Shown: positions 29,590 through 37,991 of the stretch, piece after piece | Numbering within the stretch: position 1 is the stretch's first letter | Layout: each line of letters starts with the position of its first letter | Source of the DNA: an uncultured Actinomycetes bacterium | GTDB lineage: Bacteria; Actinomycetota; Acidimicrobiia; Acidimicrobiales; RAAP-2 | NCBI GenBank assembly: GCA_903828785.1 | Contig: CAIKNP010000009.1 | Coordinates: 40,993-104,992, forward strand | Length of the DNA stretch: 64,000 nucleotides | Direction: 5' to 3' | The notes under the pieces: generated by a model | What the model was told of the DNA's origin: nothing | Databases searched by the model: none | The model's input: only the letters and a program-made list of their open reading frames with translations | Position numbers and translations under genes: made by a program

Positions 29590-29960
29590 GGCATATCCGC
29601 GATGCCGCAGGGGATGGGCGTGTTTTCATCGAGGTGGTAACTCGCGCAGATCCGGTGGTAGCCGTCGGCGACGAGCAACGGATACGAGCCCACGCGTCCC
29701 CGTACCAAGAGCACCGGTGAAAGGAGTGTTCCGTTGTCGACCTTGTGGAAATCAGATTTAACGTGTTCGTTGTCTCGACCCAGCAGTGGCAATTGACTCG
29801 CCCGCAGGAGGTCCTTCGCTTGGAAGAATTGCATGGGGCTCGTGCGCAGCCGGGCCACCAAAGTGTCCGCGAGCTCGAGGGCCAGCACGAGGCCCAAGTA
29901 ATGCCTCGCCGCGTCAAAGTCGTGCGGCTCGGGCGCGTCCATCCAAATTGGCTTATCCAT
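29586..29960 (-). CDS. Hypothetical protein with ParB-like DGYHRICASY motif
   Basis: LLVADGYHRICASYHLDENTPIPC; conserved-hypothetical style. Confidence 0.65.
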   Translation of the reverse strand: MDKPIWMDAPEPHDFDAARHYLGLVLALELADTLVARLRTSPMQFFQAKDLLRASQLPLLGRDNEHVKSDFHKVDNGTLLSPVLLVRGRVGSYPLLVADGYHRICASYHLDENTPIPCGIADMP

Positions 29961-30020
29961 GTTCGAACCTCCTAAAACACCACCCTAGCCATGGGCCAGC
30001 GAGGTCAACAGGCCTAAGAC

Positions 30021-30067
30021 TAGACCGTTTAGTCCATAATTTATTATTGACTGGACTCTGCAGTCCA
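30021..30067. promoter_or_regulatory. Two operator-like elements upstream of tetR (TAGACCGTTTAGTCCA and TGGACTCTGCAGTCCA)
   Basis: 30052-30067 has perfect 6-bp inverted arms TGGACT/AGTCCA; 30021-30036 is a degenerate copy with the same AGTCCA arm; 20 bp before the tetR start. Confidence 0.6.
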
Positions 30068-30086
30068 TTTATGAAAGAATTGTGCG

Positions 30087-30704
30087 GTGCCAGCACCCGT
30101 CTTGACCACCAGAGGCGCAGCAACGCGCCGGCGTATCGTCACGGTGGCCAGCGACCTCGTGGCCGAAAAGGGACTGGTGCAGCTCTCCCTCGATGACGTG
30201 TGCGAACGAGCCAAAGTTTCCAAAGGCCAGCTCTACCACTACTTTGCGTCCCGCGGTGCTCTGGTCACGGCCCTCACCGAACACGTTGTTACCGAGGTCC
30301 TCGACCTGCAGTCGCCCCTCTTCGCTCAGCTGGACACTTTGGCGGGTCTGCAGTTTTGGGTGAGCGCGGTCGTGCAGTACCACGCCCGCCGTGGCGCCCG
30401 TGGGGGTTGCCCGATCGGCTCACTCATCAGTCAACTCGATCGAGGAGACGAAGCGTCACGCGCGGTCATCGCCAGGGGCTTTCAACAATGGGGCGACGCA
30501 CTGGAGGAAGGTCTCGCCACGATGGTCCGCTCGGGTCACCTCGACGATTCCATCGACCCCGCGTACGAAGCACGACTGCTCGTTATAGCCCTCGAGGGCG
30601 GACTCCTCTTGACCGACGTCTACCGGTCAACCATATGGTTACGTGAAGCACTGGACGCTCGGCTGCAGCACCTGCGCCTTCACCTGGCATCCGCCAGGGT
30701 CTAG
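30087..30704 (+). CDS. TetR/AcrR family transcriptional regulator
   Basis: TRRRIVTVASDLVAEKGLVQLSLDDVCERAKVSKGQLYHYFASRGAL. Confidence 0.95.
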   Translation: MPAPVLTTRGAATRRRIVTVASDLVAEKGLVQLSLDDVCERAKVSKGQLYHYFASRGALVTALTEHVVTEVLDLQSPLFAQLDTLAGLQFWVSAVVQYHARRGARGGCPIGSLISQLDRGDEASRAVIARGFQQWGDALEEGLATMVRSGHLDDSIDPAYEARLLVIALEGGLLLTDVYRSTIWLREALDARLQHLRLHLASARV

Positions 30705-30723
30705 CCACTCCTAGACTCATCGC

Positions 30724-32148
30724 GTGAATACCCCCACCGCAGCCGACGTCGAAAAGGGACACCCCCAGCGCTGGCTGATTCTCACCATCATGATGATGGC
30801 CGAGGTCATGGATTTACTCGATGGGACGATCGTCAACGTGGCCGGGCCGTCCCTCAAACGGGATCTCGGCGCTTCACCCTCGTCGCTGCAGTGGATCATC
30901 GGCGGTTACACCTTGGCGCTTGGTGCAGCGCTCATCCTCGGTGGGCGCTTGGGTGACCGCTACGGTCGACGCAACACCTTCTTGCTTGGCATGACCGGGT
31001 TCACCGTGGCTTCGGTGCTTTGCGCCATCGCCAACTCCACTGGTCAACTGATTACTTTTCGCGTGCTGGAGGGTGTCGCCGGGGCCATTCTCTTGCCCCA
31101 GGGACTGGGCCTTATTCGCGAATCCTTCGCCGCGGCCGAATTGGGGAAGGCCTTCGCCGTCTCGGGTCCCATCTACGGCCTAGGCGGCATCCTCGGCCCC
31201 ATCATTGGTGGCTTCCTCATCCAAGCCAACCTCTTCAATCTGTCGTGGCGAATTGTCTTCCTGGTCAACGTACCTATCGGCATCATCGGCGTGGTCGCTG
31301 CTTTCGTGATCTTGCCGAAAAATCCCGGCGATCACGGGGTGACCATCGACCTACTGGGCTCATTGATTATCGCCGTCTCTTCGCTGCTGCTGATTTTACC
31401 CCTCATCCAAGGGCGCGTCGACCACTGGGCGGCGTGGACCTGGATGTCCATGGGGCTCTCCCCCCTTGGTTTCTTCCTCTTCGCTCTTCGAGACCGAGCA
31501 GTGGAACGAGGTGGCAAGACTCCACTGGTCAAGGCCTCCATTTTCGAAAAACGACAATTCGTGGTGGGGGCGGGCACCCTGACGATATTCTTCGCCGGCT
31601 TCACGGGCATCTACCTCATCATTACCCTCTTCTTGCAACTTGGTGAGGGTTTCAGCGCCGCGCAAGCGGGCGTCGCCAATATCCCAATTGCCGTTGGAAC
31701 AGCAATTGGTGGCACCCTTTCGGGGGCCTTCTTGTCCGAGAAACTCGGCCGATTGACCCTGCATCTGGGGGCCGCCTTTCAGCTCGCCGGTGCCGTCGTG
31801 CTGTGGCTGGCCCTAGGGAGCATCAGCCACTTTTCAGTGTGGCACCTGGTGCCCGGCATGGCGCTCTCGGGGGTGGGAACCGGACTAATTGTGGCCGCGC
31901 TCTTCCAGACGATCCTCTCGAGCATCGCCAACGACGAGATCGGTTCGGGTTCGGGTTTTCTCACCGCGGTGCAATCCATTGGCGCTTCCGCTGGTGTGGC
32001 AATTTTCGGAACGCTCTTTTTCGGACCGGCCACTCTTGGTCAGTTCGCCACCGGATTTCGCCACGCCCTCATCGCCCAGTTCATCGTGATTGCCATCTTC
32101 TCGCTGGCGACGTTCGGCTTGAACCGCTTTGCCCCAGCGGCCGAGTGA
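30724..32148 (+). CDS. MFS transporter, DHA2/EmrB-QacA family
   Basis: MDLLDGTIVNVAGPSLKRDLG; GGRLGDRYGRRNTFLLG; 14-TM type length. Confidence 0.94.
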   Translation: MNTPTAADVEKGHPQRWLILTIMMMAEVMDLLDGTIVNVAGPSLKRDLGASPSSLQWIIGGYTLALGAALILGGRLGDRYGRRNTFLLGMTGFTVASVLCAIANSTGQLITFRVLEGVAGAILLPQGLGLIRESFAAAELGKAFAVSGPIYGLGGILGPIIGGFLIQANLFNLSWRIVFLVNVPIGIIGVVAAFVILPKNPGDHGVTIDLLGSLIIAVSSLLLILPLIQGRVDHWAAWTWMSMGLSPLGFFLFALRDRAVERGGKTPLVKASIFEKRQFVVGAGTLTIFFAGFTGIYLIITLFLQLGEGFSAAQAGVANIPIAVGTAIGGTLSGAFLSEKLGRLTLHLGAAFQLAGAVVLWLALGSISHFSVWHLVPGMALSGVGTGLIVAALFQTILSSIANDEIGSGSGFLTAVQSIGASAGVAIFGTLFFGPATLGQFATGFRHALIAQFIVIAIFSLATFGLNRFAPAAE

Positions 32149-32245
32149 ACGAAGTAAAACTCGAAACGGTGCCGCCAGTAGCCCTCTTCATCGGGTCCCG
32201 CTGTGCTACTTTCCCTAGCAATCGTTAAGCACATGAGGGGGCAGT

Positions 32246-33733
32246 ATGAGTACGGGAACATCGACGCCGGGTTCAATGGGAGCGGACGAAGCGTCCAATC
32301 ATCTGACCTTGTCACGAGGCTTTGACTTTCGAGCCATTTTCGCTTTGACCTTCTCAGACATCTCGCCGATTGTTTCCATTTACACGGTCTTTGGCATCAT
32401 TGTGTACATCTGCGGGGCGGGCTTCTGGTGGGCCATGCCCATCGTCTTGGGGGGTCAGCTGCTCGTCGCCGCGACGCTCGGTGACGTCGCGTCCAAGTTT
32501 CCTCTGGCGGGCTCGGTGTACCAGTGGTCGCGCTACTTAGTGAACGCCCGCTACGGCTGGTTCACGGCCTGGGCCTACATCTGGGGTTTGACCATTGCCC
32601 TGGCTACCCTGGCTCTCGGTTCGGCCAACTTCCTCTTAGGCGTACTCAACATCACGACCCTTAGCCACTTCCAGACTGCCTTGGTGGCCTTGGCTTTGAC
32701 CGTCTTCGCGAGTGCGGTCAACATTGCCGGCCGTCAAATACTCAAGTGGTTCTTTTACGTCAGTATCGTGGCCGAGGTCCTCTGTTCGGTCGTGCTGGGA
32801 ACGGTGCTGCTCGTCGCCTACCGCGTGAACCCCATCAGTGTCATCTTTCACAGCGCCGGAGCGACCCACGGCTCGGCCTACTTCTTTGGTCCATTTATCG
32901 CGGCCATTTCGGTGGCCGGCTGGTCCTTCCTCGGTTTCGAAGCGGCGGGATCGGTGGCCGAAGAAGTTGACAGTCCCGGACGCCAGGTTCCGAAGGCCAT
33001 CTTCTTTTCGCTACTCGGCGTTGGGGCCATCGTGCTCTACATCTCCCTGGCCCTCTGCCTCTCCATTCCAAACATTGGTGACGTCATGTCCGGTGCGGTG
33101 GCCTCGCCCATCGCGGCCGTGTTGACGACCCACTTCGGCGCCTCCACCGCCCGGGCCTTCCAGTTGCTCTTCCTCATTGGCTTCTTGGCTAGTTTCATGG
33201 CCGTCCAGGCGGCGGTGACCCGCTGTATTTGGGCCAACGCTCGCGACCGCGTGTTGCCCGCGTCGAACTGGCTGCTCAAGTTAACCAAGCACGAGAAGCT
33301 CCCCTACAACGCCGTCATCTTCACCGGCGTTATCGCCGCCGCCCTGCCCTTCATTAACGACCCCAAGATTTACGGCACCCTGATTAACTTCACCAGCGCC
33401 GGCTTCTTCGTCGCCTACGCCCTACCGGTCTTTGGCGCCCTCTGGTTGCGCACCAAGGGCAAGTGGCAGGCCGGTCCGTGGACGCTGGGTACCTGGGGAC
33501 CGCTGGTCACCTGGGCGGCGTCGGTGTGGTTGGTCTTCGAAATCGTCAACATCCTCTGGCCCCGCGCCGAGCTCTACGGCTCGGGCTTCCTCGCGTGGAG
33601 TGCCATCTACATGGTGCTGGGACTCGCCCTCCTGGGATTCGTGATTCAGGCCTGGGTCTTCCGCGACGGCGGCCGGCACATTCGTCAAGGCAACCTCGAA
33701 GGTATCGAGGGTGTCGACCTCTCCAATCACTGA
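32246..33733 (+). CDS. APC-family amino acid/amine permease
   Basis: TFSDISPIVSIYTVFG; LAGSVYQWSRYLVNARYGWFTAWAY; AEEVDSPGRQVPKAI. Confidence 0.93.
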   Translation: MSTGTSTPGSMGADEASNHLTLSRGFDFRAIFALTFSDISPIVSIYTVFGIIVYICGAGFWWAMPIVLGGQLLVAATLGDVASKFPLAGSVYQWSRYLVNARYGWFTAWAYIWGLTIALATLALGSANFLLGVLNITTLSHFQTALVALALTVFASAVNIAGRQILKWFFYVSIVAEVLCSVVLGTVLLVAYRVNPISVIFHSAGATHGSAYFFGPFIAAISVAGWSFLGFEAAGSVAEEVDSPGRQVPKAIFFSLLGVGAIVLYISLALCLSIPNIGDVMSGAVASPIAAVLTTHFGASTARAFQLLFLIGFLASFMAVQAAVTRCIWANARDRVLPASNWLLKLTKHEKLPYNAVIFTGVIAAALPFINDPKIYGTLINFTSAGFFVAYALPVFGALWLRTKGKWQAGPWTLGTWGPLVTWAASVWLVFEIVNILWPRAELYGSGFLAWSAIYMVLGLALLGFVIQAWVFRDGGRHIRQGNLEGIEGVDLSNH

Positions 33734-34427
33734 GACCACGTCGCGCGTCGCCTTCGTGACGGGGGCCGCGAGTGGCATAGGGGCGAGCGTCACGCGACTC
33801 TTGCGGGCGTCGGGCTACCGCGTCACCGGCTTTGACTTGCGTCGCGGCGAGGCCGACCTCAACATCATTGGTGACGTCACCGACCCCGCAGGGGTGGCGG
33901 AAGCGGTGGCACAGACGCAGGAGCGATTCGGATCGCTCGACGTCGTGGTGAGCGTGGCTGGTCATTACGAGATGCTCCCGGTCGACGCGATTAGTGACGC
34001 CGACTGGTTGCGCATGATCAACGTGCATCTCGGAGGTCTCACCACTCTGCTCCGTTGCGCCCTTCCGGGCATGCTGGAGAGGCGCAGCGGACGCATCATT
34101 GCGGTCACCAGCGAACTCGCCATCGGCGGCGGTGACCACGACGCGCACTACGCGACGGCCAAGGGGTCCATCATTGGCTTCGTGCGCAGCTTGGCCGTGG
34201 AGCTCGCGGCGAAGGGCGTGCTGGTCAACGCCGTGGCGCCCGGCCCCTGCGATACACCGCTCCTGGCGGCCGACTCACCCTGGCGAGACCGCGCCTACCT
34301 CGACACCTTGCCCGCACGTCGCCTCGCCAACCCGGAGGAAATCGCGGTGGCCGTCGAATTCCTCGCCTCGGAGGCGAGCTTCTGCGTGGGGGAAGTCATC
34401 TCGATTAATTCGGGAGCGGTGATCTGA
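33711..34427 (+). CDS. SDR family oxidoreductase
   Basis: AFVTGAASGIGASV; HYATAKGSIIGFVRSLAVELAAKGVLVNAVAPG. Confidence 0.93.
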   Translation: MSTSPITETTSRVAFVTGAASGIGASVTRLLRASGYRVTGFDLRRGEADLNIIGDVTDPAGVAEAVAQTQERFGSLDVVVSVAGHYEMLPVDAISDADWLRMINVHLGGLTTLLRCALPGMLERRSGRIIAVTSELAIGGGDHDAHYATAKGSIIGFVRSLAVELAAKGVLVNAVAPGPCDTPLLAADSPWRDRAYLDTLPARRLANPEEIAVAVEFLASEASFCVGEVISINSGAVI

Positions 34428-35194
34428 TGTCGCGCCAGGTCGATCGCGAGTCACTGACGCTCATCACCGGAGCAGCTCAGGGGATCGGCGGCGCCACCGC
34501 CCGCCACTTTGACACTCTGGGAGCGCGCCTCGCCCTCAATGACCGCGAGGCGTCGCCGGCCCTCGCGGCGCTGTGCGCTGCGACCGACGCCGTGGCCGCG
34601 CCCGCCGATATCACCAGCCGTGACGACATTCGTTCGATGATCGCCACCCTGACCAGCCAGCACGGCCCCATTGGCACCCTGGTCTGCAACGCGGCCTACA
34701 TGACCATGGCTCCCTTCCTCGAGCACGAACCCGGTGACTGGTGGAAGATTATCGACACCAACGCCGCTGGCACCTTGCGCGTCATTCAAGAAGTACTCCC
34801 GTCGATGCGTTCCCTCGGAGGCGGACGCATCGTGGTGGTTTGTTCCTACTGGGGTCTCACTGGATGGCCGGACGCCAGCGCGTACGCCGCTTCGAAGGCC
34901 GGACTCATTTCACTGGTCAAAACCCTCGGACGTGAACTCGCCCCCGAGGGCATCGTGGTGAACGGTATCGCCCCCGGCGTTACCGCGACTCCCCAGCTCG
35001 AGGTCGACGCCCGGGCGGCGGGCCTAAGCGTGGCCGAGATGCACCGCCAGTACGCGGCGGGCATACCCTTAGGGCGTATCGCCCACGCCGACGAAATCGC
35101 CGCCGGCATCGCCTTCTTGGCGGATCGTCGCCTGGGTGCCATGATTGGAACCGTGCTGAACGTCAATGGTGGAGAGGTGAGGGCTCGCGCGTGA
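34427..35194 (+). CDS. SDR family oxidoreductase
   Basis: LITGAAQGIGGATARHF; SAYAASKAGLISLVKTLGRELAPEGIVVNGIAPG. Confidence 0.93.
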   Translation: MSRQVDRESLTLITGAAQGIGGATARHFDTLGARLALNDREASPALAALCAATDAVAAPADITSRDDIRSMIATLTSQHGPIGTLVCNAAYMTMAPFLEHEPGDWWKIIDTNAAGTLRVIQEVLPSMRSLGGGRIVVVCSYWGLTGWPDASAYAASKAGLISLVKTLGRELAPEGIVVNGIAPGVTATPQLEVDARAAGLSVAEMHRQYAAGIPLGRIAHADEIAAGIAFLADRRLGAMIGTVLNVNGGEVRARA

Positions 35195-36057
35195 CGCCCG
35201 ACTACTGCACCCAGTGGCCCGCTTCCTTTACCGCCGCGGCGTCCTTCTGCTTTGACGTCGACGCCGAGTCCGCGGTCCTCTCCTTCGCCCCCGAAGCCGC
35301 GTCTCGCATGAGTGTGATGACCCACCAGAGTTACGGACCCCTGGTGGGTATTCCCCGTCTCTTGCGCATTCTCGAGCAACACGGCGTCCTCGCCACCTTC
35401 TTCGTCCCCGGGTACACCGCGCACCGTTACCCCGACGTCGTGCGCTCGCTGGTCGAACACGGTCACGAGATCGCCCACCACGGCTACCTGCACGAGCCGC
35501 TGGGCTCGGCCGACGAAGCCCAGGAGATTACGTATCTAGAACGGGGACTCGAAGCGCTCGAGGAGGTGGCCGGCGTTCGACCGGTCGGCTACCGCGCGCC
35601 GATGTGGGAACTGAACTACCGATCGCCCCACCTGCTCGCCGAGCGAGGCTTCCTCTACGACTCCAGTTTGATGGATGGCGATAGCCCCTACCTGCTGGCC
35701 ACCGGCCAGGGTGACGAAAGCCTCGTGGAGATTCCTATTCACTGGGCCCTCGACGACTGGGAGCAGTACTGCTACATCCCCGCCCTCTTCGAAACCGGCG
35801 TCATCGAGAACCCCGCCAAGACGCGCGAAATGTGGCTCAGTGAGTTGCGAGCGGTCAGCGACGAACAGGGATGCTTCGTCTTAACGGCTCACCCCTTCGT
35901 CAGTGGCCGCCCCTCGCGCGCTCGGGCCTTGTCGGACGTCATCGAAGCGGCGGTGGCCGACCCCCGTGTTTGGGTCGCCACCATGGCGCAGATCGCCGAG
36001 CACACCAGGAGCCAGTCTCTGCGGGTGCGCACGCTGAGCCAACCCCAGGTCGAGTGA
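35191..36057 (+). CDS. Polysaccharide deacetylase/PuuE-like (CE4-fold) hydrolase
   Basis: FCFDVDAES; GVLATFFVPGYTAHRYPDVVRSLVEHGHEIAHHGYLHEPLG; VGYRAPMWELN. Confidence 0.9.
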   Translation: MTPDYCTQWPASFTAAASFCFDVDAESAVLSFAPEAASRMSVMTHQSYGPLVGIPRLLRILEQHGVLATFFVPGYTAHRYPDVVRSLVEHGHEIAHHGYLHEPLGSADEAQEITYLERGLEALEEVAGVRPVGYRAPMWELNYRSPHLLAERGFLYDSSLMDGDSPYLLATGQGDESLVEIPIHWALDDWEQYCYIPALFETGVIENPAKTREMWLSELRAVSDEQGCFVLTAHPFVSGRPSRARALSDVIEAAVADPRVWVATMAQIAEHTRSQSLRVRTLSQPQVE

Positions 36058-36061
36058 GGCG

Positions 36062-36970
36062 ATGGAAGAAGCTCGCAGGTATTTCACCTACGTGGGTACT
36101 TCCATCATCTGGGGCTGCTCGTTTATCTTCATTAAAGAGTCTCTGGGTTTCTTAACCCCCTTTGGCGTCGCCTTCGGACGCTGCCTCTTTGGCACCATCG
36201 TGCTCTTCACCATTGCGAACATTCGATCCGTGTCCCTACCCCCCGTGGGTGTGGTCTGGCTACGACTGATGGTGGTGGCCCTGTGCATCAACGTCCTGCC
36301 GGGCATTCTCTTCGCCGTCGCCGAGACGCGAACGACCACGATTCTCGCCAGCATCATCAATGCCCTGGTGCCCCTCACGTCGCTCTTCTTTATCACCGTC
36401 GTCTTTCGCGACGAACACATAACTCGCACGCAAGAACTGGGATTGGCCGTCGGCTTCGTGGGTATTCTCATCGCCTTCGGTGTGTGGAACGGCTTCGGTC
36501 GCAACCCCTGGTGGGCGGTGGGGGCCCTGCTGCTCGCCGTCACCCTCTACGGCGTGACCTTCCCCTACATCCGCCGGCACATCACCCCCCTGAAACTCGA
36601 CCCCATCGCCCTGTCGACCACCCAGCTCCTGATCAGTGTGCTGCTGCTCACGCCCACCTTCTTCCTCGACGGCTTTAACGGTCACGCCATGACCTGGCGG
36701 TCGGGGCTGAGCATCGTCGTGCTGGGGGCGGGGGGCAGCGGTCTGGCCTTTATGTGGAACTTCCACACCATTGAGCGGCTGGGCCCCTCGATCGCCTCGA
36801 CCGTCACGTACTGGTCGCCCCTGGTGGCCACCGTCGTGGGCATCATCTTCATCCACGAATCGCTGCTGTGGTACCAACCCGTCGGCGCCGCCGTCGTGGT
36901 GCTCGGTTCGGCCATCGGGCAAAATCGCCTGCGACGCCGTCCCACTCCGCCCCCCGCTGTTCTACGCTAA
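36062..36970 (+). CDS. EamA/DMT family transporter
   Basis: YVGTSIIWGCSFIFIKESLGFLTPFGVAFGRCL; two EamA-like halves. Confidence 0.9.
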   Translation: MEEARRYFTYVGTSIIWGCSFIFIKESLGFLTPFGVAFGRCLFGTIVLFTIANIRSVSLPPVGVVWLRLMVVALCINVLPGILFAVAETRTTTILASIINALVPLTSLFFITVVFRDEHITRTQELGLAVGFVGILIAFGVWNGFGRNPWWAVGALLLAVTLYGVTFPYIRRHITPLKLDPIALSTTQLLISVLLLTPTFFLDGFNGHAMTWRSGLSIVVLGAGGSGLAFMWNFHTIERLGPSIASTVTYWSPLVATVVGIIFIHESLLWYQPVGAAVVVLGSAIGQNRLRRRPTPPPAVLR

Positions 36971-36974
36971 ACCG

Positions 36975-37991
36975 GTGACCCTTCCCGCGCCTCGACTCAT
37001 CGACCCCTCCATCCAGCCTCGTTTGCGCTGGGGCATACTCGGGGCGGGGTGGATCGCTGACCAGTGGGCGAGCACCGTTCTGGCCAATTCGAATCAAGAA
37101 ATTCGCGCCGTGGCCTCCCTGACCCCGGGTCGAGCGGAGGCCTTCGCCCAGCGTTTCGCCATCCCGCACGCCCACGACTCCTACGAGGCTCTGCTCGCGC
37201 GCGACGACATTGACGCGGTCTACGTGGCCAACCTGCCCCCGGACCATTTCGCAACCACCATGATGGTGCTCGATGCCGGCCGGCCGGTGCTGCTCGAAAA
37301 ACCAGTCACCAAGGACCTCGCTCAGGCCCAGACCCTTTTCGCCACCGGCCGTTCGAAGGGCTTGCTCGTCATGGAAGCCATGTGGTCGCGCTACCTGCCC
37401 CAAATGGACGTGGTGCGTCAACTCCTCGCCAGTGGTGCCATCGGTGAACCCCAATTGATTCTCGCGGACTTCTGCCAGGACAATCGCGACGTCGATCGAC
37501 TCTGGCGCCGTGGCGCCGGCAGCCCCTTGTGGGACATGGGCATCTACCCCATCGCCCTCTGTCAAATGGTGCTGGGTGCGCCCACGCAGGTCGAGGCCTG
37601 GGGTGAACTCAACGAGGCGAAGATGGACCTCGAGACCACCATCCACATGCGTTACGCCAGCGGGGCCCGAGCGACCTGCACCACCTCGGGAGTCATCGAC
37701 GTCGCCAATCACAGCAGCATCGCCGGCAGCGAGGGGGTTATCGAGTTCGAACCCCCCTACATCTTCCCCACCACGCTGCGGGTCGCGCCCAAGGGCTTCA
37801 ACCAGCCCGCGGCGATCTGGCGAGACGAGTCACCAATACGTGGACACGCCGCCCTGGTCTACCAAGTACACGCCTTCGTGGAGTACCTCACGCACGGGCT
37901 CGTGGAGTCGCCGCTGCAGAGTCACGAGGATTCCTTGGCCTGCTTACGCGTCGCCCAGCTGGCCACCGACGCCATCGGTGCCCTGGTCTAA
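36975..37991 (+). CDS. Gfo/Idh/MocA family oxidoreductase
   Basis: RWGILGAGWIADQWASTVL; DAVYVANLPPDHFATTMMVLDAGRPVLLEKPVTKDLAQA; GTG start at 36975. Confidence 0.92.
   Translation: MTLPAPRLIDPSIQPRLRWGILGAGWIADQWASTVLANSNQEIRAVASLTPGRAEAFAQRFAIPHAHDSYEALLARDDIDAVYVANLPPDHFATTMMVLDAGRPVLLEKPVTKDLAQAQTLFATGRSKGLLVMEAMWSRYLPQMDVVRQLLASGAIGEPQLILADFCQDNRDVDRLWRRGAGSPLWDMGIYPIALCQMVLGAPTQVEAWGELNEAKMDLETTIHMRYASGARATCTTSGVIDVANHSSIAGSEGVIEFEPPYIFPTTLRVAPKGFNQPAAIWRDESPIRGHAALVYQVHAFVEYLTHGLVESPLQSHEDSLACLRVAQLATDAIGALV

Noticed and set aside
36771-36974. N-terminal extension of the Gfo/Idh ORF
   Set aside because: Overlaps the EamA coding region with no domain content; GTG at 36975 places the Rossmann motif correctly.
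36260-37712. Minus-strand ORFs 36260-36922 and 36849-37712
   Set aside because: Antisense shadows of the EamA and Gfo/Idh genes.
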